A model generated the notes under the pieces. It had not been told where the DNA came from, did not search any database, and saw only the letters and a program-made list of their open reading frames with translations. A program made the position numbers and the translations under genes. A DNA stretch of 64,000 nt from an uncultured Clostridia bacterium (GTDB lineage Bacteria > Bacillota > Clostridia > Christensenellales > CAG-917). Position 1 is the first letter of the stretch, and every line of letters begins with the position of its first letter. Of the stretch, positions 1-9,443 are shown piece after piece. The DNA is taken from positions 113,697 to 177,696 of the forward strand of contig CALVKQ010000001.1 in NCBI GenBank assembly GCA_944332815.1, given 5' to 3'.

Positions 1-3000
1 GGTGGCGAACTCGATGATGAAGGAGAGCGCTCTCTTCTGGATGGTGAAGCCTTTTACGAGCTCCTCGCCTTCCGTGCCGTTGAGTTTCTGTTCGGCGGCG
101 AGGTAGTTATCCGTGCCGTCCAACCCTTCGCCGAGCGCGTAGTTGACGCCGTCGAGGGAGATATTCGCGATCTCGACCGCATAGGTGCCGACCTTGGCTT
201 CCGCCGTAGAAGCGTCGAACGCGAGCGCGACATCCGCCGGGTCGAAGCCGCTGACGGAAGCGGAAAGCGTTTCCGCGAAGCCGAAGGGGACGGTCACGAC
301 ATTGGTGCCGTCGTAGACCTTGAAGTTATTGGTGTCGTCGAACCCGAAGACTATGTCGTCGAGGGTGACGATACGTTTTGCGATATTTGCGGTGACGCCG
401 GACACGGTGACCACGGTGCCGCCGCCCTCGCCTGCCGCGACCTGCACGAACCTGTCGTCGAGGTCGAAGTAATCGCCCAGATCCGCGTCCTCATCGGTGG
501 GGAAGAGGATGGTGGGGAAGTAGATGCTGAACCTTGCCGTACCGCTGCCTGCGTTTGCGGAGGAGAAAGTGCCCTCGATGAGGGTCCACCCCCCTGCCAT
601 GAACGCCTCATACACGCCGGACGCCTGATCCACGACCTTGATGTTGCCGGCGGACACGACATCGGTGCCGTCGAACATCTTATCTGCGGAGAAGTGGGTC
701 TGCGCGATGATGACGGGGTTGCGGAGTATGGCGTAGATGAAGTCGGTGATAAACTCATCTTCCGCGAGCAGGTAATTGCCGCTGTCCGTGCCGTCGAGCC
801 TGATGCCCGTGAAGCGGACGGCGTAATTCTCGCCGAACGCGGTGACTTCCGCGCTGCCGTCCCAGTAATTTGCGGCGTCGAAGATAACGGTGACGTTATC
901 GTTGTTGAGGATGACGGTGTTATCCAGGCTGATATACGCGTCGTCGGAAGCGGCGGAATAGCCGTCGTGACGCTTATCCGTGCCGCCGAAGACGGTGACG
1001 CCGTTGCCGTAGAGGGAGATCTCTTTCTGAACTATCTCGACGGTGACGCCGTCGAAGACGCCGGAGGCGAGAGTGACGTTGAGGTTGCTGCGGTCGGAGA
1101 CGGAGAAGTCGTCGAAGACGAAACCGTACACGCCAACGTCGTCGTAGCGGTCATACGCCGCGCCGTCCATACCTTCGCGGTAGACGCCGGTGATGGTGGG
1201 TTTGCCGAACCGCTCTTCGTACCCTTCGGGCAGTCCGTCGAAGGTGTAGTCGAAGATATCCGCGACAGCGGACGAGATGTTATAGCCGGGGTCCACATCG
1301 CCGTAGACCTTGGTGCGGTACATTTCGGCGAGGGTGACGGCGGTGACGGTGACGTCCGCTCTGTTCACGACGAGGCTGTCCACGACCGTGCCGCCCCACA
1401 TGTGGTACTCGTAGTTATAGTCCAGCGTGTTGAGTTCGGGGTTATTCTCGAAGGAAGGCACGAACTGGATGGTATATTCCCTCGCGCCGGAGTCGAGCAC
1501 GTCGCTTGCCGAAGCGGCGTAACCGATGACGTTGACGGTGATGGTGAGCTCACCGGGGACGGGAGGGTTCTCCGCATTGGGGACGACGTAAGCGATATCG
1601 TACTTACCTGCGAGCGCCGCAGCGTCCCAGAACACGCCGTATTCGGTGGAGAAGACCACGTCCTCATGGAAGGTGATCACAAAGGTACCTGCCGCTGTCT
1701 TGACCGTGATCTCTATCGTGGCGGAGCCGGGCTCCACGACGATGATGACGTTGGTGATGCCGTCCGTGTTATGCGGCGAGGAGAGCTCGCTCGCATTGTT
1801 GCTGACGGCATAGACATTCTCGCTCACCATCTCGCCGACGAGCAGCTGCCCCCTGATGCCGAACTTGGTGACGTCGCCGTCGGTGGCGATATCAACGCGG
1901 ACGTTCGCTATCTCCTCCTCGCTGTCCACGCGGACGGCAGGGATGGGATCGACGGGTCTGACTGTGACGGTGACGGGGCTGACGGTTATCTTGCCGTTAC
2001 CCTCCGCGGCGAGGGACGCCGCAAAGTTCGCGCTGATCTCCATAGCGGACGCGCGGAACTCCGTGAAGTCGTACTCCCCTGCGTTGACGTGACCGAATTC
2101 GTTCTCGGTCGTGTTGAGGGTGAACGCATTGGAGGGGATGGCGATGAGCCACACGGTGTCGCCGTCCGTGACAGCGGAGGCGTCCAGCCCGAATATCGCC
2201 GCTATCTGTTCTGCGGAGGCGAACAGCCCGAGTCCGCCCTGCTCCGCGCTGTCGAAGTCGAAGTAGGACTTATCCAGCTGCACGGTGTAAGTGCCGGGCA
2301 TCTCGCTGCCGTAACGGATGGGCTCCGTGTTCTGAAGTGCGGAGAAGACTATCTCCCTCGTGCCTATGACCAGCCTGTCCGCGCCCTGCGCCCAGGAGGA
2401 CGTGACGGTATAGTTCCTGGTGGTGAAAGTGGCGACGAGCTGATGATCGCCTGCCTGCATATATCCCTCGACCTCGGTGTTGAGGGCTATGTTGTAGTCG
2501 TCCAGCTGCGTAAAGAGCTTGCCGACGTCCTTGCCGAGCAGCCCGGAAGTGATCTCGTAATCGATGAGTTCGCTGAGGTTTTCTGCCGTGACGTCGCCGA
2601 ACACTCTCGTGCCCTCCTTGACTCTGACGGTGACGGAGAGGGTCGCCTTGTCGATGGTGTAATTGCCCTCCTGATCCGTTTCCGCCGCGAGGACGTAGTA
2701 GTCGGACTCTTTGTCCGCGTACAGTATTTTGATGGTATAAGTGCCGACGTCGAGCAGACCGCCCTCGGGATAGACCGTCTTATACGGCACCAAAGTCAAT
2801 TTATCTTCGGGCACGACTGCGTCGTCCGAAGCGTCCGAAGCGTAAGTGACCTTGAGAGGCACCGTGATCTGCTCGCCGTTGTAGGTGCTTCTGTTGTTGG
2901 CGTACACCGCGTTGATGGGTCTGCGGTAAGAGAATACGAACTCGAGCGCGCCTTCCGTGTTGGGCAGCTCGGTGATATTCTCCGCCTCCAGCACCAGACA

Positions 3001-6000
3001 GAGCTTGCCGTCGCGGACGGAAGCGAACGCGTCCTTGACCGACCCTTCGGCGAACGCCGCGTCCGTAAGTTTGAAGTCGTGGTGATAGAACAATCTCGTC
3101 GTGCTCTCCGCGCCCTCCCCTTCGGGGGGTATCACGAGCATATACTCATAAGGTACATACGCGCCCGCGCCCGCGATGGAGCTGTCGAGTTCGGGGGCGA
3201 AAGTGGCAAGTTCGCCGCGGTTGAAGTATTGCCTCTCGCCGCCGGCGTCCTCCATGTGGAGGTCGAGCCAGGGGTTTCCGAACATAAGCTCGTGATCTTC
3301 GGACGCGTTGACGTTGACGGTGTACTCATTTGCGTCCGCAAGCACTCCGAACACGCCCGTTGCGCTGTTGTTGGCAGCCCTGTCCACGCCTATGACGTAC
3401 GTGACGTAGTACCCTGCCTTCGCGCCGATGAGTTCGAGCTCCTCGATAACACCGGAAAAGCCGTTCTCGCTGCTTTGCATGTCGACGACCTGGAAACCTT
3501 CGGGGTTATTGGAGGCGCTCCACTTGGAGTTCCAGTCCGCGCCGGTGAACTTATCGTAGTCCGCCTTGAACTCTTCCTGCGAGCCGTAATATCTGACCAG
3601 GTAATACACCTCTTCGAACTCTACGCCTGCCTGATAGCCGAATATCGTGTTGATGCTCCAGCCAGAGGTGTACCACAACCTGCCCGTGCCCGTTTCGGGG
3701 TCGTAAATGCCGGAGGGGATCAGACCGTTCTCATTCGCGAAGAAATGATCCGTCTCCGCTCCGTTTTCGGACACATCGGGCGTCCCGGGCTTCTTCGTAT
3801 CGATGTATATGGGCGCGCCGTCAGTCCAGGAGGGGGACGCTGCCGTCAGTTCGTAGGAGGAGTCGTCGGGCTCCTGATCCGCGTTGTTCCTCACCGTGAA
3901 CGCGAAACTTCCTTCATGCACGGTGTCCGCCGCCGCAGCGTAAATCACGCTGATGACGGTGCTGCCGCCCGAAGTGCCCAGGCTCACGCTCACGGACGCG
4001 TACGGATCTCTCTCCGTGCCGTCCTCGCCGGTCGCGCCCGTCATAACGTAGTTGGCGCCCTCTTTCACCCACGCGCCGCTCTCCGCGCCGGAGGCGTCCG
4101 TCACCTTGACGATCTCGGTGCCCTTGACGTACACAAAATAATTGTAACCGTCCGTCCCCATCACCTCGACCTTATTGTCCGAGAAACTGGGGGTGAAGGT
4201 CATCTCCACGGTGATGGAAGTGCTCACATACACGGCGTCCTCATTCCCTGCCGCGCTGCCCTCGCTTATGATACCGTCCCTGTTCCCGTCGCCGTACGCG
4301 TACTTGCCGTCCTGCGTGTCGTAGCTGAGCTCCATATCGCTGAACGCCGGCGTCACGTTGTCCACCTTGAAATATATCGTCAAATATTCGGAGGACAGAT
4401 ACCCTGCGTAGTTCATCGCATATATCGTCATGCGATAGTACCCGGGCGTCGTCGCCCCCGTGCTTCCGTCGTACTGCCCGAAGCCGTTCAACAGCCCGTC
4501 CGCAAAGGAGTAATCCAGGTTATATGAATCGGAATTCACCGCGCCGAACGGATAAAGCGCCGTGACGCCCAGCCCTCCCAGCTGATTGTTGCTCACCGTG
4601 GGCTGTGCCGCAAGCCCTGCCACGGTGTCCGCCCTCTGCACAGAATAGAACAGCACGAACGGGTTGGTGGATGTCGCCGCGTCCGCAAGCAGCATATCCA
4701 GCGTCTGCCCCACCGTCCAGTTCAGATCGTTCACATTGTCCGCGCTGCTCACTATCAAATTGCTGAACCCGGGCGCGGACAAACTTCCGCTGAACGAGTC
4801 CGCCCCGTTCTTTATGCCGCCCACGTTCACCGTGAACGACGCCTCCGCATTTCCGGAGTCCCTTATCGCGAGTTTCAGTCCGCTCACGTTGTCCGAGAAC
4901 CATATCCGGAGGGTCCCTGTGGCGCGCGCAGAGTCTATCGATGTCCATTGCACGTAGCCGCTGCCTCCGGTATAATTGAATGTCCCGGAAGTGCCGTTGC
5001 CGTTATTAGGCGTCGTCGCCACCCTGGTGTCGTTTATCCACACTTCACCGATGCCGGAATAGAACGTGTTCCCCGACGCGCTCGCCTGCACGTCGTTCCT
5101 GCCCGTTTCCACGACCGTCAGTTCAAGCATTTTGGCGTATTTGCTGCCGTTGCCTGCGGTGAGCCCTTCGCGGCGCACGATAGCATTCATCATGTTGATG
5201 GTGCCGCTCGACGCATTGCTCACGCCCGGATTGTCATACGGCGACACGCCCGTGATGTCCGACCTAAGTTCGCTGTTTATCGCACTGTTCAGGTGCTGCT
5301 CCACATTGGAGGTCAAAGTGCTGTTACCGGTCTGCGTCGCCTTGGGCGCGACCCCGTCCGCCGGCGGAGTCGTGGACGACCTGGTGAGATTGTAAGTGAC
5401 CACGGGGTTCAGACACCCGACACGGTTGGTGCCGGGGTTCCTTATCGATGCATAAACATACCCATATACATATAATGTCAGGTATGCATTATTTGCGTTA
5501 ATGCTTACCGACTTATTGATGTTGTACAAATAGTCAGACGCACCGCCTTCCCCCCAGTTGCCATAATCACCCTTGTTGAATGACACTCCTGTGGAATTTT
5601 GAGTGGTTATCGCAGCTGCGCACTCCGAACCACTGTCCCACGGACGATATACCTGCCCGGTGAAAACCGCAGTCCCCGTCCATCCGTTTTGCAGCATATA
5701 GTCTATCGCTGCCGGAATTTCTATCTGTATAGCCGCGTAAGTGAAAAAATTACCCCAAGTCCTTTCAGTTTCTGTCCCGAATGATGTAGTGGAGCTTCCC
5801 TTCGACCCCTGCCAAGTGGATACCTTGTGATCACCCGTATTCGACCACGAAGCGCCGTGGTAATAGCTGCTCGGCAACGAAGATGTTATGCGCGTGCTCA
5901 CAGTCCAGGAAGTGCCTGTGCCGTGCATATGCTGCTGCGCGGCGGAGAAAGACGCCGCCGATGTGTCGTAACCCTGCGTCCCTTCACCGACCAGCGACCC

Positions 6001-6174
6001 GGAGAATGTAGCCGCCTCCGCGACGTTCGCGCCCGTGTCCGCATTGAGGTTGATGTCGTCGGCAAGCCCCACGGTCATCGCCAACGCGAACACCGTGGCA
6101 AAGCACATCAGCAAAACGATAAACTTCGTGGATGCGACCAAAACACTTCTCTGCCCGTTACGGCTCTTTCTCAT
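1..6174 (-). CDS. giant secreted MBG/YDG-repeat surface protein (partial, C-terminus off the window)
   Basis: An uninterrupted reading frame of 2058 codons runs from an ATG to the left edge with no stop, so the protein is longer still. It starts with a basic N-terminus and a hydrophobic segment at about residues 12-32, a signal peptide or anchor, followed by a long Ser/Thr/Gly/Asn-rich extracellular region. From about residue 1095 it carries repeated beta-rich modules with hallmarks such as YNGEQITV, RVFGDV, TKVYGDVDPGY and KVYDGTNVV, typical of the MBG and YDG families found in bacterial adhesins. No catalytic domain is visible. The start has GAGGTGGG eight bases upstream. The role is probably cell-surface or matrix adhesion; the anchoring signal would lie beyond the window. 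Long open frames on the opposite strand are codon-bias shadows. Confidence 0.85.
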   Translation of the reverse strand, partial: MRKSRNGQRSVLVASTKFIVLLMCFATVFALAMTVGLADDINLNADTGANVAEAATFSGSLVGEGTQGYDTSAASFSAAQQHMHGTGTSWTVSTRITSSLPSSYYHGASWSNTGDHKVSTWQGSKGSSTTSFGTETERTWGNFFTYAAIQIEIPAAIDYMLQNGWTGTAVFTGQVYRPWDSGSECAAAITTQNSTGVSFNKGDYGNWGEGGASDYLYNINKSVSINANNAYLTLYVYGYVYASIRNPGTNRVGCLNPVVTYNLTRSSTTPPADGVAPKATQTGNSTLTSNVEQHLNSAINSELRSDITGVSPYDNPGVSNASSGTINMMNAIVRREGLTAGNGSKYAKMLELTVVETGRNDVQASASGNTFYSGIGEVWINDTRVATTPNNGNGTSGTFNYTGGSGYVQWTSIDSARATGTLRIWFSDNVSGLKLAIRDSGNAEASFTVNVGGIKNGADSFSGSLSAPGFSNLIVSSADNVNDLNWTVGQTLDMLLADAATSTNPFVLFYSVQRADTVAGLAAQPTVSNNQLGGLGVTALYPFGAVNSDSYNLDYSFADGLLNGFGQYDGSTGATTPGYYRMTIYAMNYAGYLSSEYLTIYFKVDNVTPAFSDMELSYDTQDGKYAYGDGNRDGIISEGSAAGNEDAVYVSTSITVEMTFTPSFSDNKVEVMGTDGYNYFVYVKGTEIVKVTDASGAESGAWVKEGANYVMTGATGEDGTERDPYASVSVSLGTSGGSTVISVIYAAAADTVHEGSFAFTVRNNADQEPDDSSYELTAASPSWTDGAPIYIDTKKPGTPDVSENGAETDHFFANENGLIPSGIYDPETGTGRLWYTSGWSINTIFGYQAGVEFEEVYYLVRYYGSQEEFKADYDKFTGADWNSKWSASNNPEGFQVVDMQSSENGFSGVIEELELIGAKAGYYVTYVIGVDRAANNSATGVFGVLADANEYTVNVNASEDHELMFGNPWLDLHMEDAGGERQYFNRGELATFAPELDSSIAGAGAYVPYEYMLVIPPEGEGAESTTRLFYHHDFKLTDAAFAEGSVKDAFASVRDGKLCLVLEAENITELPNTEGALEFVFSYRRPINAVYANNRSTYNGEQITVPLKVTYASDASDDAVVPEDKLTLVPYKTVYPEGGLLDVGTYTIKILYADKESDYYVLAAETDQEGNYTIDKATLSVTVRVKEGTRVFGDVTAENLSELIDYEITSGLLGKDVGKLFTQLDDYNIALNTEVEGYMQAGDHQLVATFTTRNYTVTSSWAQGADRLVIGTREIVFSALQNTEPIRYGSEMPGTYTVQLDKSYFDFDSAEQGGLGLFASAEQIAAIFGLDASAVTDGDTVWLIAIPSNAFTLNTTENEFGHVNAGEYDFTEFRASAMEISANFAASLAAEGNGKITVSPVTVTVRPVDPIPAVRVDSEEEIANVRVDIATDGDVTKFGIRGQLLVGEMVSENVYAVSNNASELSSPHNTDGITNVIIVVEPGSATIEITVKTAAGTFVITFHEDVVFSTEYGVFWDAAALAGKYDIAYVVPNAENPPVPGELTITVNVIGYAASASDVLDSGAREYTIQFVPSFENNPELNTLDYNYEYHMWGGTVVDSLVVNRADVTVTAVTLAEMYRTKVYGDVDPGYNISSAVADIFDYTFDGLPEGYEERFGKPTITGVYREGMDGAAYDRYDDVGVYGFVFDDFSVSDRSNLNVTLASGVFDGVTVEIVQKEISLYGNGVTVFGGTDKRHDGYSAASDDAYISLDNTVILNNDNVTVIFDAANYWDGSAEVTAFGENYAVRFTGIRLDGTDSGNYLLAEDEFITDFIYAILRNPVIIAQTHFSADKMFDGTDVVSAGNIKVVDQASGVYEAFMAGGWTLIEGTFSSANAGSGTARFSIYFPTILFPTDEDADLGDYFDLDDRFVQVAAGEGGGTVVTVSGVTANIAKRIVTLDDIVFGFDDTNNFKVYDGTNVVTVPFGFAETLSASVSGFDPADVALAFDASTAEAKVGTYAVEIANISLDGVNYALGEGLDGTDNYLAAEQKLNGTEGEELVKGFTIQKRALSFIIEFAT

Positions 6175-6296
6175 AATCCCACCTCTCAAAAGCAACTTCC
6201 CTTGCGTCACTTTGAAATTTCTTGAAAATTCTCTTTTCTTTCCTCATGTATATGCGCACCCTCGCGCGCATACACACGACATTCTTATGCAGATTG

Positions 6297-6326
6297 ATTT
6301 TACCACTTCTCCCACCCCCCTTTCAA
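6297..6326 (-). promoter_or_regulatory. candidate sigma-A promoter for the giant surface protein
   Basis: On the minus strand TTGAAA is followed after 18 bases by TAAAAT, giving a roughly 120-base leader before the ATG at 6174. The hexamers are good but the stretch is low complexity, so this is only a candidate. Confidence 0.4.
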
Positions 6327-6385
6327 CCCCTTAACCAAAGTCACCCCCACCCCCTCCTCCTTTTAATCTTTCTCCCTCGCCCCCT

Positions 6386-6409
6386 CGCTGGGACAACAGG
6401 GGACGGTGC
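6386..6409 (+). repeat. half REP element (GGGACAACAGGGGACGG)
   Basis: This short stretch matches the left arm of the second REP family seen at 16793 and 36027 (GGGACAATAGGGGACGGGG) but has no right arm nearby. It sits just outside the RAYT unit, suggesting a truncated copy of the related repeat. Confidence 0.55.
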
Positions 6410-6430
6410 ACCCCCTCCCCCTTTTAATCT

Positions 6431-6539
6431 TTTTGAACATATGGGGACGGGCTTATTTTGTCCAATTTTTGAACATTTGGGGACGTGTTTGATTTGTCCA
6501 ATTTTTGAACAAAATAAGCCCGTCCCCAACTGTTCAAAA
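6431..6539 (+). repeat. REP palindrome, left copy
   Basis: The outer arms pair TTTTGAACATATGGGGACGG with its near-perfect complement ending at 6539, and the inner part repeats GAACATTTGGGGACG. The RNA or single strand would fold into a long hairpin. It is almost the same sequence as the copy at 7389-7495. Confidence 0.8.
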
Positions 6540-6601
6540 TGCTTGACCGCTGTGTCATTTTGCGTTATCATGGTCTTGCAGAACACAAAGGAGGTCTAAC
6601 C

Positions 6602-7375
6602 ATGCCGCGCATCGCACGTCAAGCCCTCGAAGGCAACTATCACCATGTCATCGTCCAGGGCATCGCCCGTGAGAAGATCTTTGACACGCCGCTGCTCAAG
6701 TCCACCTATTTGAAGATCCTTTCCACCTTCAAGCAGGACTACGATGTCGCCGTCATCACCTTCTGCATAATGGACAATCATGCCCATTTGCTGCTCTTCT
6801 CGCCGGACAGCAAGGAGCTTTCCGATTTCATGCACAGGGTCAACACGCGCTACGCCGGCACCTACAACAAACTGAAAGATCGTGTGGGCTATGTCTTCCG
6901 CAACAGGTTCCTGAGCCAAGCCGTTTCGGATGAGGCGTATGTGATGAATTGCATGGTTTACATACACAATAATCCGGTTAAAGCTGGGATCGTGCAAAAT
7001 GCCGCCGATTACACCTACTCCGGGTTGCGCTGTTATCTTGAAGGCAGAGGGCTCGTCGATTTCAATGCCGCTGCGGCACTTTTCGACACCGATCCGGATA
7101 ATGTCGAAGCGATCATGGCGGAAAGATCGGCCGCAGCCGACGAGTTTTGTCCCGTGTGGCTGGACACCAAGGAAGATACGCCCTCAAACGACGCGCTCGC
7201 GCAGAGCATCATCGCGCACCTGACCGACAAACCTGCCCTGCTCCGCCACGATAAAGAACTCTTGCCCAAAGCCATTGAGCTGCTGCGCGCCGCAGGCATC
7301 TCTTTGGGCGAAATCGCGCGCTGCTTGTCCATCTCAAGATCAACCTTATATTACCTGACACACCCCACCCCTTGA
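6602..7375 (+). CDS. REP-associated tyrosine transposase (Y1_Tnp, IS200-like)
   Basis: The 257-residue protein begins with a Y1 transposase domain: NYHHVIVQGI at about residue 12, the HUH motif as HAH at residues 60-62 within MDNHAHLLL, and YIHNNPVKAGIV at about 120-131 with Tyr120 as the likely nucleophile. The C-terminus has a helix-turn-helix-like segment (LGEIARCLSISRSTLYYL). Enzymes of this family cut and join single-stranded DNA at REP hairpins. The ATG at 6602 was preferred to an upstream ATG at 6539 because AAAGGAGG lies just before it. The reading frame and catalytic residues are intact, so the protein could be active. Confidence 0.9.
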   Translation: MPRIARQALEGNYHHVIVQGIAREKIFDTPLLKSTYLKILSTFKQDYDVAVITFCIMDNHAHLLLFSPDSKELSDFMHRVNTRYAGTYNKLKDRVGYVFRNRFLSQAVSDEAYVMNCMVYIHNNPVKAGIVQNAADYTYSGLRCYLEGRGLVDFNAAAALFDTDPDNVEAIMAERSAAADEFCPVWLDTKEDTPSNDALAQSIIAHLTDKPALLRHDKELLPKAIELLRAAGISLGEIARCLSISRSTLYYLTHPTP

Positions 7376-7388
7376 ACAAACCAACAAA

Positions 7389-7495
7389 ATTGGACACTTG
7401 GGGACGGGCTTATTTTGTCCAACTTTTGAACATTTGGGGACGCGTTTGATTTGTTCAATTTTTGAACAAAATAAGCCCGTCCCTATATGTTCAAT
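7389..7495 (+). repeat. REP palindrome, right copy
   Basis: This is the second copy of the 107-bp palindrome, with arms GGGGACGGGCTTATTTTGT and ACAAAATAAGCCCGTCCC. It differs from the left copy at only a few positions and lies just after the transposase stop codon. Confidence 0.8.
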
Positions 7496-7516
7496 AGCCG
7501 TGTTCAAGAGCAAAAA

Positions 7517-7540
7517 AAAACGCCGCATCCGCGGCGTTTT
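7517..7540. terminator. bidirectional intrinsic terminator
   Basis: A perfect 10-bp stem, AAAACGCCGC / GCGGCGTTTT with loop ATCC, has A-runs on one side and T-runs on the other. It sits between the RAYT unit and the convergent acyl-CoA synthetase gene and can serve both. Confidence 0.75.
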
Positions 7541-7557
7541 GCAATGGTCTTGCGGTT

Positions 7558-9201
7558 TTATTTCCTCAATTCCGTCCTGCGTATCTTCCCCGAGATCGTC
7601 TTCGGCAATTCCTCCACGAATTCGATCACCCTCGGATACTTATACGGCGCAGTCAGCTTCTTGACGAACGTCTGTATCTCTTTTTTCAGTTCCTCCGTGG
7701 GCTCCTGCCCTTTCACGAGCACGATCGTCGCCTTGACCACCTGCCCTCTCGTGGGGTCGGGCACGCCCGTCACCGCGCATTCCAGCACCGCCGGATGCTC
7801 CATCAGCACGCTCTCTATCTCGAACGGTCCGATGCGGTAGCCGCTCGACTTGATGATGTCGTCCGTCCTGCCCACGAAGAACAGATAGCCGTCCTCGTCG
7901 CGGTACGCCATGTCGCCCGTATGATACAACCCGTCGTGCATCGCACGTTTCGTGCTCTCGGCATCGCGGTAATATTCACGGAACAGCCCGTACGGCCTGC
8001 CCTCGGAGATGTCGATGCAGATCTCGCCGGGCTCGCCCATCGGGGTTTCGCTGCCGTCGGCGGACACCAATTTGAGCTTATATATGGGCGTAGGTTTCCC
8101 CATACTGCCGGGTTTCGGTGTCATGCCTGCGAGGTTTGCCACCGTAAGCGTGGTTTCCGTCTGCCCGAACCCTTCCATGAGCGAATGTCCCGTCGCCGCT
8201 TTCAGCTGGTTGAACACTTCGGGATTGACCGCCTCGCCCGCCGTCGTGATATATTCCAGCGAAGAGAGGTCGTGCTTGCTCAGATCCGCCTTTATCATAA
8301 AGCGATATATCGTCGGAGGCGCGCAGAATGTAGTGATGCGGTACTTTTCTATCATCCCGAGCAGCTTCTCCTGATCGAACTTTTCGAAGTCGTAGGTGAA
8401 CACGCACGCGCCGCACAGCCACTGCCCGTACAGCTTGCCCCACACGGCTTTGCCCCACCCCGTTTCCGCAACGGTGAAGTGGATGCCGTCCTTTCTGACA
8501 TTATGCCACCACTTTGCGGTGAGGAAATGCGCCAGCGCGTAAGTGTGCTCGTGCGCGGCGATCTTCGGATACGCCGTCGTGCCGGACGTGAAATACATCA
8601 GCATGAGCTCGTCGCGCATGGGGGCGCTCCCGTCCGTCGGACGCGGATACACATCGGAACACGTTTCGTATTCCTCATTGAAGAATCTCCACCCATCGCG
8701 CGCGCTCACGGCGGACACCTTGACGGTGACCTGCGGACACTTTGCCGCAGCCTTTTCCGCCTCTGCGATGACGGTGCCCGTCGTCGTGCATATCACCGCT
8801 TTCACGCCTGCCGCGTCGAAACGGTACACAAAGTCTTTCTCTTTCAGCTGGTCCGTCGCCGGAATGCTGATCGCACCTATCTTATGGAGCGCCACGATGA
8901 TGGGCCAGAATTCCCAATGTCTGCGCAGCACCAGGAGCACTCTGTCCCCCTTGCCTATGCCGACGGACTTGAAGTAATTCGCCGCCTTGGCAGACATCCT
9001 CATCATATCGCCGAACGTGAAGATCCTCTCTTCTCCCTCCGACGACACCCAGATCATGGCTCTTCTCTCCGGCTCCTCGGTGCCGTAGTAGTCGACCACG
9101 TCGAAGCCGAAATTGAAGTTGTCGGGCGCGTGGAAATCCACGCCCGTGAGCAAACCGTTTGCGTCAACTTTTTCGGTCAGAAATCTTTGGTACAGTTCCA
9201 T
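7558..9201 (-). CDS. AMP-forming acyl-CoA synthetase (butyrate/medium-chain type)
   Basis: The 547-residue enzyme would activate a carboxylic acid as acyl-AMP and transfer it to CoA. The AMP-binding signature YFTSGTTAYPK is at residues 203-213, GQTET at 346-350, YHTGD at 426-430, and the C-terminal catalytic lysine in SGKIRR is at about residue 539. The overall pattern (HWEFWP, WGKAVWGKLYGQW) resembles the medium-chain and butyrate-CoA ligases rather than acetyl-CoA synthetase; the exact substrate is inferred. The ATG at 9201 was chosen over an upstream in-frame start because AAAGGAACGT precedes it. It lies downstream of PEP carboxykinase on the same strand. Confidence 0.85.
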   Translation of the reverse strand: MELYQRFLTEKVDANGLLTGVDFHAPDNFNFGFDVVDYYGTEEPERRAMIWVSSEGEERIFTFGDMMRMSAKAANYFKSVGIGKGDRVLLVLRRHWEFWPIIVALHKIGAISIPATDQLKEKDFVYRFDAAGVKAVICTTTGTVIAEAEKAAAKCPQVTVKVSAVSARDGWRFFNEEYETCSDVYPRPTDGSAPMRDELMLMYFTSGTTAYPKIAAHEHTYALAHFLTAKWWHNVRKDGIHFTVAETGWGKAVWGKLYGQWLCGACVFTYDFEKFDQEKLLGMIEKYRITTFCAPPTIYRFMIKADLSKHDLSSLEYITTAGEAVNPEVFNQLKAATGHSLMEGFGQTETTLTVANLAGMTPKPGSMGKPTPIYKLKLVSADGSETPMGEPGEICIDISEGRPYGLFREYYRDAESTKRAMHDGLYHTGDMAYRDEDGYLFFVGRTDDIIKSSGYRIGPFEIESVLMEHPAVLECAVTGVPDPTRGQVVKATIVLVKGQEPTEELKKEIQTFVKKLTAPYKYPRVIEFVEELPKTISGKIRRTELRK

Positions 9202-9369
9202 ATACGTTCCTTTTGATGATACATCCGAGCGCACCCGGACTTTATGTTTATTCTCTTTTTCCCCCTTTTTCCGGCGCGGCACTCGCCTTGCGCCCGTGCG
9301 GCAGAAGCCGCCTCACGTCTTTTCCCTTACAAAAGAAAATCCGGACGTTGCCGCCCAATTTTCCCCTTT

Positions 9370-9434
9370 TTCGGCACGCCTCACGGGTGCCGAAGCCTTG
9401 CTTCCCGTCCGCGCACCTCACGATGCGCGGACGG
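9370..9434 (-). terminator. tandem hairpins downstream of pckG
   Basis: Two stems follow the pckG stop codon: an 11-bp stem with arms CCGTCCGCGCA / TGCGCGGACGG, then an 8-bp stem TTCGGCAC / GTGCCGAA. Neither has a clear U-tract on the minus strand, so termination or mRNA 3' protection is only possible. Confidence 0.35.
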
Positions 9435-9443
9435 AAAAATCGG

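Larger units (their letters stand above)
6431..7495 (+). mobile_element. RAYT unit: REP-associated transposase flanked by two REP palindromes
   Basis: A Y1-type transposase gene is bracketed by two copies, in the same orientation, of an approximately 107-bp palindromic sequence with the core GGGGACGGGCTTATTTTGT. This is the classic layout of REP-associated tyrosine transposases, which act on REP hairpins rather than on long terminal inverted repeats. No target-site duplication was identified. Confidence 0.8.

Noticed and set aside
694..4527. 1277-codon open frame on the plus strand opposite the giant surface protein
   Set aside because: It is a mirror of the real minus-strand gene, with Val/Asp/Gly/Arg-rich sequence, no ribosome binding site and no domain; the minus-strand frame has a signal peptide and repeat modules.
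6222..6599. Short frames across the REP palindromes
   Set aside because: They arise from the palindrome itself and appear in both strands; there is no ribosome binding site.
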